From positions 2,017,501 to 2,081,500 of the forward strand of contig NZ_CP101527.1 in assembly GCF_026427595.1 (NCBI RefSeq): DNA of 64,000 nt, given 5' to 3'. Below are positions 55,074 to 63,062 of this stretch, in pieces. Within the stretch, counting starts at the first letter, position 1. The number at the start of each line of letters is the position of its first letter. A program made the translations under genes and the position numbers. A model generated the notes under the pieces. It was not told the DNA's origin. It made no database searches and saw only the letters and a list, made by a program, of their open reading frames with translations. Source of the stretch: Alkalimarinus sediminis (GTDB lineage Bacteria; Pseudomonadota; Gammaproteobacteria; Pseudomonadales; Oleiphilaceae).

Positions 55074-56207
55074 TTAATCGTGCTTCAAGTCATCAGGAAT
55101 GGGAAAATCAGGCATTTGCGGTTTCGGGTTAGCACCGGCACGAAACCGACGCAACTGAAAAATATAGGCGAGTATTTGTGCAACCGCTACATATAAACCA
55201 CTTGGGATCTCATCGCCCACTTCTGCGTTATAGTAGATAGAGCGGGCAAGAGGTGGAGCCTGTACAATTTCAACATTGTGCTCTTTTGCAATCTCTCGAA
55301 TTTTCAAGGCGATCTCATCACCGCCTTTTGCCAACACCACCGGTGCAACCATCGTATCGCCATCATATTTCAAAGCTATGGAGAAGTGAGTCGGGTTGGT
55401 AATAACCACATCAGCTTTGGGAACATCTTGCATCATCCGCCGCTGTGCCATCTCCATCTGTAATTGACGAACTTTCTGCTTAACTTCTGGCTTACCTTCC
55501 GTATCTTTATACTCGTCTTTGACCTCTTGCTTGGTCATCTTGAGCTTTTTGTTGTGGTCATAAATCTGAAACGGTACATCCACTACGGCAATAACCACCA
55601 TTGAACAAGCCAACCAAAAGACAATCCACGCTAAAATATTGACTGCATGCCCCATAGCAGGAACAACAGGCTCATTTCCTACCCCCAACAGTTCAGCTGT
55701 ATAAGCATTAAGCATCAACAGAGCAACCGTCACCACAACGGTTACTTTAGCGATGCTCTTCAACAACTCCACAAGGGATTTTAGTGCGAACATTCGCTTT
55801 ATACCCTCAACAGGGTTAAGCCGACTAAACTTGGGTGCCAGTGCCTTTGCCGAAAATAACCAACCTCCCAGACTGATGGGACCAACGATAGAGGCGACAA
55901 GCAGCACTCCTAGGAATGGAGCAAGAGCCCAGGCGACTTCAACAAAACTATGCCCTAAAAAAAGACCCATTTGGCGGATATCAAATATGACTTCACGAGG
56001 GAATGAGAAGCTATGCTGCATGACACTCTTTAATGCCATACCAAGGTGGTCACCAAACATTAATAACCCAGCTGCACCACCGATTAATATCGCCATGGTA
56101 TTAAGCTCTTTAGAGCGCGGAATCTGCCCTTCTTCACGGGATTTTTGAAGCCGCTTGGCGGTGGGTTCCTCGCTTTTTTCAGCGCTGCTATCTTGACCTT
56201 CAGCCAT
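55074..56207 (-). CDS. flhB: Flagellar export switch protein FlhB
   Basis: Switches export from hook to filament substrates. 377 residues: hydrophilic N-terminus, four membrane segments at about residues 36-54, 92-112, 150-170 and 190-210, and a cytoplasmic domain with the autocleavage motif NPTH at 271-274, as expected. The C-terminus ends in a basic then proline-rich tail. It follows fliR by one base and precedes flhA by 140 bp. Confidence 0.97.
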   Translation of the reverse strand: MAEGQDSSAEKSEEPTAKRLQKSREEGQIPRSKELNTMAILIGGAAGLLMFGDHLGMALKSVMQHSFSFPREVIFDIRQMGLFLGHSFVEVAWALAPFLGVLLVASIVGPISLGGWLFSAKALAPKFSRLNPVEGIKRMFALKSLVELLKSIAKVTVVVTVALLMLNAYTAELLGVGNEPVVPAMGHAVNILAWIVFWLACSMVVIAVVDVPFQIYDHNKKLKMTKQEVKDEYKDTEGKPEVKQKVRQLQMEMAQRRMMQDVPKADVVITNPTHFSIALKYDGDTMVAPVVLAKGGDEIALKIREIAKEHNVEIVQAPPLARSIYYNAEVGDEIPSGLYVAVAQILAYIFQLRRFRAGANPKPQMPDFPIPDDLKHD

Positions 56208-56208
56208 C

Positions 56209-56997
56209 CTAAACGCCTAAAATTTGTCTTAGAAATTCAAAAACATCACCACTAAACCGGTGAAACTGAGGCATAAAGCCGACGAAACCTATCCAGATTA
56301 TCAACATTCCAAATAACTGGGAGATCGGGAAACCGAGCGCAAAAACGTTCATTTGTGGGGACGCTCTAGACATAATCCCAAATGAAATATTGACGACCAA
56401 AACCGAAGTAATAACAGGGAGCGAAACCAACAACGCTGCAGCAAACATCCATGATATACGGTGAATCATCTGCCACAGTATCTCAGGCGTAAAGCCACCT
56501 TCGGTAAACAAACTGCCTGCAATAGGCCAAACCCTAAAGCTTTCAAGAAACACCTCAATCATTACTAAATGGCCATTAGTTGCCAAAAACAATAAGGTAA
56601 CGCAGATCAGAAATATTTGAGATAAAACGGGCACCGAAACCCCATTGGTAGGGTCTACCATCGAGGCAAATCCGAGTCCCATCTGCATAGCAATGATCTG
56701 TCCAGCCACCACAAATAACTGAACAAACAAAACAAACATAAACCCCATCATACTACCGATAAACATCTGCTGAATCAGTACGCCGATAGATGAGAGTGAC
56801 AGCGGATCGACCACTGGAATAACCTCAATTAAAGGTGCAACCAGTATGGTCGTCATCAGTGCTAACCCCAATCGAATGCGCACCGGTACTAACTGAGTAC
56901 CAATAATCGGGATAATCATAAAGAAACTGGCTATTCTAAATAGCGGCCATAAATGCCCGGCAATCCAATTAAAAATATCCTGCTCAGAGAATTGCAC
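56209..56997 (-). CDS. fliR: Flagellar export gate protein FliR
   Basis: Component of the export pore. 262 residues, almost entirely hydrophobic with about six membrane segments; conserved stretches include SFFMIIPIIG and GLGFASMVDPTNG near residue 105. I place the start at the GTG at 56997, which has GAGG 6 nt upstream; the TTG at 57009 would add four residues. It follows fliQ by 56 bp. Confidence 0.93.
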   Translation of the reverse strand: MQFSEQDIFNWIAGHLWPLFRIASFFMIIPIIGTQLVPVRIRLGLALMTTILVAPLIEVIPVVDPLSLSSIGVLIQQMFIGSMMGFMFVLFVQLFVVAGQIIAMQMGLGFASMVDPTNGVSVPVLSQIFLICVTLLFLATNGHLVMIEVFLESFRVWPIAGSLFTEGGFTPEILWQMIHRISWMFAAALLVSLPVITSVLVVNISFGIMSRASPQMNVFALGFPISQLFGMLIIWIGFVGFMPQFHRFSGDVFEFLRQILGV

Positions 56998-57053
56998 ACG
57001 GCACCTCAAGCCAGGTTGTTAATGATAGATAGGTCATTTAACGTCATCGCTAG

Positions 57054-57323
57054 TTAGCCTATCAACATCGGGATATTAGTGACAAGACGCTCAAAGTACT
57101 CCATTAAGCGCTGAACCATCCAAGGCCCAGCAACAATGATTACGGTTAGTGTCACCAACAAACGGGGCAAAAAGCTCAGTGTTTGCTCGTTGATTTGGGT
57201 CGCCGCCTGAAACACACTCACCGCTAAACCTACAATAAGACTAGGCGTAATGATGACCGTTACTAAAAGCAGTATCAGGTACAACCCTTCGCGTACTATT
57301 TCCACAGCTACTTCTGGAGTCAT
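57054..57323 (-). CDS. fliQ: Flagellar export gate protein FliQ
   Basis: Export pore subunit with two membrane helices (residues about 16-38 and 53-75). 89 residues, the usual length, with TPEVAVEIVREGLYLILLL at the start (in part) and ATQINEQTLSFLPR in the loop. It is 27 bp after fliP. Confidence 0.96.
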   Translation of the reverse strand: MTPEVAVEIVREGLYLILLLVTVIITPSLIVGLAVSVFQAATQINEQTLSFLPRLLVTLTVIIVAGPWMVQRLMEYFERLVTNIPMLIG

Positions 57324-57350
57324 GGGGCTACCTCTTAAAGATCACGCGCT

Positions 57351-58172
57351 CTAGATGCCAAAACTGGCCGCTAATGTACCGATAATCAACGCCCAACCAT
57401 CAACCAGTACAAACAACATAATTTTGAATGGTAACGAGATAATCATCGGGGATAACATCATCATCCCCATTGCCATCAATACACTCGCGACCACCATATC
57501 GATAATCAAAAATGGTATAAATAGAATAAAACCGATCTGAAATGCTGTTTTTAGCTCACTGGTAACAAAAGCAGGCATCAACACCCAAAATGAGACATCT
57601 TCCAGTGTTTGATACTCTTTGCCAGAAATCCGTACAAACAGATTCAAGTCATCTTCTCGAGTTTGGGCCAACATAAAGTTTCTAAAGGGAATACTCGCCT
57701 TCTCTAGTGCTTCTGTGGGTGCCAAAGTCTCATCCAGATAGGGCTGAATAGCAGTACGGTTGGCCTCTTCGAAAACCGGCGTCATAATAAATATGGTTAG
57801 AAACAGCGCTAAACCGATCAGTATCTGATTTGAGGGTGTCTGTTGAAGCCCTAGTGCTTGGCGTAAGATCGAAAACGCGATAATAATGCGGGTGAATGAG
57901 GTCATCATCATTAATGCGGCAGGCAAAAACGTTAAAGCCGTCATCAACGCCAGTATCTGGATGGTGACTGTATATTTCTGCCCGCCATCTTCATCGGTCA
58001 CCAGTGTTAACGCTGGTATACCTGGTGCTTCAGCCGCAGCCGAGAATGAGAGACCCGCCAACAGAAATAAGGCGATAACTCCACCGCCCCATCTGGTCAA
58101 AGACCTAATCTGAAGTGCCTTTACTAAGAATAGCTTGCAGGCGACTGGAAAAATCAACAGCTGTTTTATCAT
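57351..58172 (-). CDS. fliP: Flagellar export gate protein FliP
   Basis: Export pore subunit. The core matches Fli[24 protein letters not shown] near residue 91 (in part), [12 protein letters not shown], and [16 protein letters not shown] near 229. The ATG at 58172 gives 273 residues and overlaps fliO by 68 bp, which is 20 or more residues longer than usual. A TTG at 58100 would give 249 residues and a normal signal peptide ([13 protein letters not shown]). Neither start has a good ribosome site, so the start is uncertain. Confidence 0.93.
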   Translation of the reverse strand: MIKQLLIFPVACKLFLVKALQIRSLTRWGGGVIALFLLAGLSFSAAAEAPGIPALTLVTDEDGGQKYTVTIQILALMTALTFLPAALMMMTSFTRIIIAFSILRQALGLQQTPSNQILIGLALFLTIFIMTPVFEEANRTAIQPYLDETLAPTEALEKASIPFRNFMLAQTREDDLNLFVRISGKEYQTLEDVSFWVLMPAFVTSELKTAFQIGFILFIPFLIIDMVVASVLMAMGMMMLSPMIISLPFKIMLFVLVDGWALIIGTLAASFGI

Positions 58173-58707
58173 TTTTATTAACGACCGGTTCTTCGAATGA
58201 GTGTAGTAAATTAATATTGTGCTGGGTAATGCCTACCAAAAGCTGCTTCTCGGCCACCTCGATCAATGCAATTCGCTCTTTGGTGCCCACTGGAATGGCA
58301 GATATAATTCTCATCTGCTGTTGATTAGAAACAGCCAACCCGGTAAATCGCTTAACAAACCAAGCAATTGCAAATATTAAGGCGACCACCGCTATCAACC
58401 CTAAAATCGCTTTTAACCAGTCGGAAGAGTTAACTCCTGGGGAAGAGACGACCTTGTTATCCTTTGGCGCGAGTATTAACCGTTTGTTTTCGACTGTTTC
58501 ACTTTTGCCTTGCTCGCCTGCTTGGGTATTGCTCTCTGTAACCTGATACTCGACAGCAGACTCTTCAACCGTTGCGTCTTGGAGGCCGTTTTCCGCGAAT
58601 GCCAAATGATTCAGAAGAAGCAAAAAGGACGCGAGCATGATCCGCGGCCAAGGGCATGCAACACTGTATCGATCCGACCTTCGCTGACTACCATTACAAG
58701 ATTTCAT
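58105..58707 (-). CDS. fliO: Flagellar assembly protein FliO
   Basis: Helps FliP assembly. 200 residues from the ATG at 58707. A single strong membrane segment lies near residues 88-108 ([22 protein letters not shown] in part), followed by the FliO cytoplasmic domain with [22 protein letters not shown] (in part). A hydrophobic stretch near residues 24-38 looks like a signal peptide and would be N-terminal if translation began at the ATG at 58638. No clear ribosome site decides between them. FliN precedes it by 3 bp. Confidence 0.9.
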   Translation of the reverse strand: MKSCNGSQRRSDRYSVACPWPRIMLASFLLLLNHLAFAENGLQDATVEESAVEYQVTESNTQAGEQGKSETVENKRLILAPKDNKVVSSPGVNSSDWLKAILGLIAVVALIFAIAWFVKRFTGLAVSNQQQMRIISAIPVGTKERIALIEVAEKQLLVGITQHNINLLHSFEEPVVNKNDKTAVDFSSRLQAILSKGTSD

Positions 58708-58710
58708 AGG

Positions 58711-59214
58711 TCACTTAAGGCGTTTTATTCGCTCGGAAGGGCTAACAACATCAGTCAAACGAATACCAAACTTTTCGTTTACCATGACCACTTCACCATG
58801 GGCAATCAACGTACCATTAACCAATACATCTAATGGCTCACCTGCCAAACGGTCAAGCTCTACTACTGACCCTTGGTTAAGCTGCAATAGATTACGAATA
58901 GGTATTTGAGTGCTTCCGACCTCCATCGAGATCATCACCGGAATATCAAGGATAACATCCAGGTCTGGATTAGTACCTGAACCACCACCATCCATCGGAG
59001 TACTTTCAAAGGACTCAAGTGGCGCAGCCTGCACATCAAGATCAGACTCACCGCCCTCTCCTGCTGCTTCTGCTTCGGCCATTGCCGCTGCCCACTCATC
59101 ATCAACACTATTGGCATCATCACCAGACTCCGCCATTGCAGCGCCCCATTCATCAGCCAACTTTTGATCGTCAATGCTGCCTTCGTTTTCCTCTGGTACT
59201 TCATTTTCACTCAT
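58711..59214 (-). CDS. fliN: Flagellar motor switch protein FliN
   Basis: Switch component. 167 residues; the first 85 are acidic with two copies of a short DEW-AAMAE motif (residues 21-29 and 38-47), and the last 85 form the SpoA domain (VILDIPVMISMEVGSTQIPI in part; NEKFGIRLTDVVS). The N-terminal acidic extension is common in this group. Its ATG overlaps the fliM stop by 8 bases (ATGAGTGA). Confidence 0.96.
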   Translation of the reverse strand: MSENEVPEENEGSIDDQKLADEWGAAMAESGDDANSVDDEWAAAMAEAEAAGEGGESDLDVQAAPLESFESTPMDGGGSGTNPDLDVILDIPVMISMEVGSTQIPIRNLLQLNQGSVVELDRLAGEPLDVLVNGTLIAHGEVVMVNEKFGIRLTDVVSPSERIKRLK

Positions 59215-60211
59215 CGGCTACTTCACTCCCGGGTTTGCTCAAGAACGAATCTTGGCGCCCAATTCGGTTTTCAATTTTAAGTGCCAGGCTTGCCCCTAAC
59301 TGGCCCACCTTGGCTTTGAACATTGGAATTTTATTTGCGGTCATCGTCACCACGTCAGGAAGATCAACCGGAATCACATCTCCAGCCCGTAAATTAGAGA
59401 TATCTCGCAAAGATATCTGCTTTTCTACCAGTGTCGCATTGATAGGTACTTTTGCATCGAGAATATCCTGCTGCAGCGCTTTAACCCACCGCTCATCAAC
59501 ATCATCAATATCACTTTGCACGCCGGCATCTAACACTTCGCGAATGGGCTCAATCATCGAATAGGGTACGGCCACATGAAGATCGCCTCCCCCCCCATCC
59601 AATTCGATGTGGAAGGTACTGACCACCACCACTTCACTCGGACTGACAATATTGGCCATAGAGGGGTTTACTTCTGAATTGACGTATTCGAAATCCACTT
59701 TCATAACCGCATTCCAAGCCTCTTTCATGTCGATAAAGACTTGTTCCAGTACCATCTGCACAACGCGAATTTCTGTTGGCGTAAATTCACGCCCTTCTAT
59801 TTTTGCATGACGGCCATCACCACCAAAAAAATTATCAACCAGCTTAAATACAAGCTTCGCGTCAAAAATAAATAACGAGGTGCCCCGCAGAGGTCTTATC
59901 TTGACGAGGTTCAAACTGGTAGGAACATAAAGCGTGTGTATATATTCCCCAAACTTGAGAATCTGAATACCACCTGTGGCAACGTCTGCGTTTCTGCGCA
60001 ATAGATTGAATAGACTAATACGGGTATACCTAGAGAATCGCTCGTTGATCATCTCCAATGTAGGCATTCGCCCACGGACGATACGGTCTTGACTGGCGAG
60101 GTCATAACTTCTGACCCCTTCAGCATCAAGATCGTCATCGGTATCTATATCCCCGTCATCGACACCATGTAAGAGCGCATCAATTTCGTCTTGTGATAAT
60201 AAATCTTGCAC
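59207..60211 (-). CDS. fliM: Flagellar motor switch protein FliM
   Basis: Switch protein that binds CheY-P. 334 residues with the N-terminal CheY-binding peptide (LLSQDEIDALLHG, residues 4-16), a middle domain with MINERFSRYTRISLFNLLRR (20 residues) and GTSLFIFDAKLVFKLVD, and the C-terminal SpoA domain. It is 12 bp after fliL. Confidence 0.97.
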   Translation of the reverse strand: MQDLLSQDEIDALLHGVDDGDIDTDDDLDAEGVRSYDLASQDRIVRGRMPTLEMINERFSRYTRISLFNLLRRNADVATGGIQILKFGEYIHTLYVPTSLNLVKIRPLRGTSLFIFDAKLVFKLVDNFFGGDGRHAKIEGREFTPTEIRVVQMVLEQVFIDMKEAWNAVMKVDFEYVNSEVNPSMANIVSPSEVVVVSTFHIELDGGGGDLHVAVPYSMIEPIREVLDAGVQSDIDDVDERWVKALQQDILDAKVPINATLVEKQISLRDISNLRAGDVIPVDLPDVVTMTANKIPMFKAKVGQLGASLALKIENRIGRQDSFLSKPGSEVADE

Positions 60212-60222
60212 GTAATTTCCCG

Positions 60223-60735
60223 CTACTGCATAACAAAGTTGGTAAATAACACTTGTTCAATAGACGAACCACTTGCTTCTTTTTCAAGTATTTCATTTAT
60301 TAAAGTAAGAGATTCTGTTCTTAATGCTGCCTTACCCTCTGGGGTTTGCAGTGCTTCGAAATCCTGGCTGCTAAACAGCATGATTAACTTGTTTCGAATC
60401 AGAGGCATATGTAACTCCATCTCATCTAACGACTCCTGAGAGCGACTTTGCGCTGAAACAAATACCTGCATATACCGCTGTCTTCCCGATACATCATAGG
60501 TCACCACAAAGGGTGGCTTGATATCCAGGTACACCGCTGGCATCTTCACCTCTTCAGCAGGTACAGCTTCATCTTCGCTTGAACCTGAGTCATCCCCCTT
60601 CAAAAAGAAGAGTGTCGCACCAACAGAAAGGCCAATTGCCAATATCACCACTATTGCAACAATAATGATTAACTTCTTCTTTGACTTACCGCCTTGCTCT
60701 TCTTGGTTTTCGCTATTGTTATCGTCTGCTGCCAT
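60223..60735 (-). CDS. fliL: Flagellar basal body protein FliL
   Basis: Associates with the stator at the inner membrane. 170 residues with a lysine-rich start, one membrane helix (LIIIVAIVVILAIGLSVGAT, residues 22-41), an acidic spacer (GDDSGSSEDEAVPAEEV) and a periplasmic domain with YLDIKPPFVV. It is the first gene of fliLMNOPQR-flhB, and a perfect sigma-54 type promoter lies about 50 bp upstream. Confidence 0.95.
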   Translation of the reverse strand: MAADDNNSENQEEQGGKSKKKLIIIVAIVVILAIGLSVGATLFFLKGDDSGSSEDEAVPAEEVKMPAVYLDIKPPFVVTYDVSGRQRYMQVFVSAQSRSQESLDEMELHMPLIRNKLIMLFSSQDFEALQTPEGKAALRTESLTLINEILEKEASGSSIEQVLFTNFVMQ

Positions 60736-60785
60736 GTCAAATTCTCGTCATTAATCTCGCTGACACCCTTCATGCTTATGTTTAG

Positions 60786-60801
60786 AGCAATCCCTGTGCC
60801 A
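60786..60801 (-). promoter_or_regulatory. Sigma-54 promoter of the fliLMNOPQR-flhB operon
   Basis: Minus strand TGGCACAGGGATTGCT fits TGGYACRNNNNTTGCW at every fixed position, with GG and GC separated by 10 bp. It lies about 50 bp upstream of the fliL ATG. Confidence 0.85.
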
Positions 60802-61096
60802 ATAAATTTCAACTATTCAATTAGTTATAACCTATTTCTAATATTCATTGTAGCCTATTAAGCTAGGAGATAAATCTGATTGCATCGATCAAGCAAAGTT
60901 TTATGGGGTTGTTTGCATGAAAACACCCCTAGAAACGTTAGAGAAGGCTGTTTGGAAGGCAATCCCTTGGGGTTTTAGTGGTGCTAATGTATTGTGACAA
61001 CTAACAAGTGCAATGCGCCGCACTCAACGAGTTTGGGCAGCGCAGAATAGATGGACGAAAATTTATGCTCAGGGGCTGGTTCAGGCTCAGGGGCTA

Positions 61097-61147
61097 TTTA
61101 GATTTAAGAACCGTTTAGATTTAAGAACCGCTTAGATTTAAGAACTA
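61097..61147. repeat. 17-bp tandem repeat, three copies
   Basis: TTTAGATTTAAGAACCG twice exactly, then a third unit CTTAGATTTAAGAACTA with three differences, immediately downstream of fliK. Confidence 0.9.
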
Positions 61148-61165
61148 GATAGATCCAGAGTCTAT

Positions 61166-62368
61166 TTAAGCGTAATAATCAACTAGGTTATCTAACGTGA
61201 TTGCTTCGGTGATACTATGTTCATCAGCCAAACTCGATAGCTCATCTTCTCCCTCTCCTGCCTGAGCATTAACGCCGCCGTCTTCATCATCTGTTTGTTG
61301 CTGAGATGACTGGTCAGAAACGTCAACATGCGCTAAATCTACGCCATTTTCGCTCATCATTTCACGAAGTCTATTGACGTTGAGTTCAAGCAACTCTCTT
61401 ACGCTTTGGTGCTGACTGTTAAAGGTAACCGTGGCTTGGTCATTTTGCACATTTATCTTAACCTCCATCGGTCCAAGATCTTGAGGGTTGAGGTGAATTT
61501 CGGCAAACTGAATTTTCTGATTAGCCAACCAGACAATTTTGTCGTTCACTTTATCAGCCCACGCACCCGGTGCGACAGGCAGTTCAACCGATGTGGTGTA
61601 GGTTTTTAGGCAAGACTGACTCTGCTTTAACTGCACATCATTAAAGCGAAACACCTCTCTGATACTCCCTTCGCTATCGGTATCAACATCAACCTCTAAT
61701 TCAGCAAGTGTTTCGACGCCTTTTTCTAACGATAGCTTCATTTGTTCTAACGTCATGAGCTTTTCGAGTGGCTGATTTAAACGCGTATCTTGGCCATCAG
61801 CTAGGCCACTACCATTTGCCGATACTCCGTTTAACGACCCTGGAAGCAACCCTGAAGCACTGTACCCTGACTGAGCAAGACTCTCATCCCCAAACAGGTG
61901 TAATGAGCCTAACCCCTCCTCTCCCTCAAGTAAGGTTGATTCCAATGTGTCGTAAGTATCAGATAGCGGCCCTAGCTCCCCCGGCATCAGGTTCAAATTC
62001 TGGACCTCACTCAGCGCTGTTTGATCAATTTGAGTCGTAAGACCTGCCAACTCAGTCGATTCTTGAAGAGACTCTATACCAGTAGCACTCTCTGCCTGCT
62101 GATCACCTTCTGCCTGCGGAGGCAACTCTTCGCCGCCTTTGGTGTTATCAGTGGCAATGGTTGCCGCTTTAGATGATGCATCCGCATCTTGCGACTTAAC
62201 CTCGTTACCAGCCCTATCTTTGTTAGATAGGTTGCTATCCTGGGTATTGCTTTCTTGTTTACTCAACTCTTTTTTGAACTTGTCAGCATCTTCGTTGGCA
62301 GTGACCTTTGACGAAGGCTTATTCGTTGAATTACTTGTAAAATCAAGAGATACCGGTAATGGATTCAT
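61166..62368 (-). CDS. fliK: Flagellar hook-length control protein FliK
   Basis: Molecular ruler that measures hook length. 400 residues; a polar low-complexity N-terminal half (many S, T, K, Q, D) and a C-terminal Flg_hook domain with LNPQDLGPMEVKINVQNDQ (residues about 306-324) and VNRLREMMSENGVDLAHV. I start at the ATG at 62368, which has AGAG about 7 nt upstream. The frame continues to a GTG at 62452 without a ribosome site. It lies between hptB and fliL, as in Marinobacter-type clusters. Confidence 0.92.
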   Translation of the reverse strand: MNPLPVSLDFTSNSTNKPSSKVTANEDADKFKKELSKQESNTQDSNLSNKDRAGNEVKSQDADASSKAATIATDNTKGGEELPPQAEGDQQAESATGIESLQESTELAGLTTQIDQTALSEVQNLNLMPGELGPLSDTYDTLESTLLEGEEGLGSLHLFGDESLAQSGYSASGLLPGSLNGVSANGSGLADGQDTRLNQPLEKLMTLEQMKLSLEKGVETLAELEVDVDTDSEGSIREVFRFNDVQLKQSQSCLKTYTTSVELPVAPGAWADKVNDKIVWLANQKIQFAEIHLNPQDLGPMEVKINVQNDQATVTFNSQHQSVRELLELNVNRLREMMSENGVDLAHVDVSDQSSQQQTDDEDGGVNAQAGEGEDELSSLADEHSITEAITLDNLVDYYA

Positions 62369-62542
62369 AAGCTGCTCTGTAATAAACAATTGTTCAACAG
62401 GTTCAATCAGGCGATCACCTAGCGCGAAATATAACCCGCTATCAGATGACACTTGTATGAATATTGACTGTTATAAAGTGACTAATCACTCTGCATGTTT
62501 TGCCTCAAAAGGCGTGACATGCATGTTCATATATGAGTAATT

Positions 62543-62558
62543 AGCAAAATGCAGACCA
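62543..62558 (-). promoter_or_regulatory. Sigma-54 promoter candidate of fliK
   Basis: Minus strand TGGTCTGCATTTTGCT: GG and GC spaced 10 bp, and a perfect TTGCT at the -12 part; two mismatches at the -24 part. It lies 175 bp before the fliK ATG. Confidence 0.4.
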
Positions 62559-62597
62559 GCATTTAGGAAGGGTAAATCAATGAGCCAAATGGGATGG

Positions 62598-62945
62598 CTA
62601 CGAAAGATGCTCTTTTAATAGTTGAGTCACTTGAGTAAAGGACTGCTCTATCGAACCAACTAGCTCTTCGATGCCTTCGAGATCGTTCTGCTTACCTTTT
62701 TGCTCTGCCTCCATGCATAATTTGGCGAGTATTGGCACTCCAATATTCGTGCAGCTCCCTTTAAAACTGTGAGCAGCACGCGATAGTGCTTCTGCGTCTT
62801 GCGCTTTCATGGCTTCTTTAATTTGAATAACTCGCTCGGCTGAATCATGCAGAAAAGTCTCTAGCAGAATATCAAACTCCTCTTCCATGACCTCTTTAAG
62901 CTCAGCTAATGCCGATAAATCAAGATGTTCAATATTATCACTCAT
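62598..62945 (-). CDS. hptB: Histidine phosphotransfer protein HptB
   Basis: Carries phosphate to an HsbR-type regulator in flagellar control. 115-residue Hpt domain, mostly helical, with the phospho-histidine His59 in SRAAHSFKGSCTNIG. It lies between the HsbR-like gene (117 bp upstream) and fliK, the same group seen in Pseudomonas-like HptB signalling. No receiver domain is present in the visible part of the partner. Confidence 0.9.
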   Translation of the reverse strand: MSDNIEHLDLSALAELKEVMEEEFDILLETFLHDSAERVIQIKEAMKAQDAEALSRAAHSFKGSCTNIGVPILAKLCMEAEQKGKQNDLEGIEELVGSIEQSFTQVTQLLKEHLS

Positions 62946-63062
62946 AGATCAACCTGTTTTTATGATGCCTTTTACTTAGGCAAACGTTATCAAATTCAAG
63001 AGCCAGAATCACCTGTCATGATCTCTGAGCAGGGTACGGATATGGGCTCATCTATAGGCAGT

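Larger units (their letters stand above)
60736..61165. other. Intergenic region of 430 bp between fliK and fliL
   Basis: Both flanking genes read leftwards. It holds the fliL promoter, a bulged hairpin near 60905-60930 (GGGGT-TGTTT with AAACA-CCCC) that could end the fliK transcript, and the 17-bp tandem repeats. The phrase CTCAGGGGCT is also duplicated just before them. No ORF. Confidence 0.5.

Noticed and set aside
59019-59564. Long plus-strand frame opposite fliN and fliM
   Set aside because: It is antisense to two clear genes, its composition (many S, P, H, L) is typical of a shadow frame, and it has no ribosome site.
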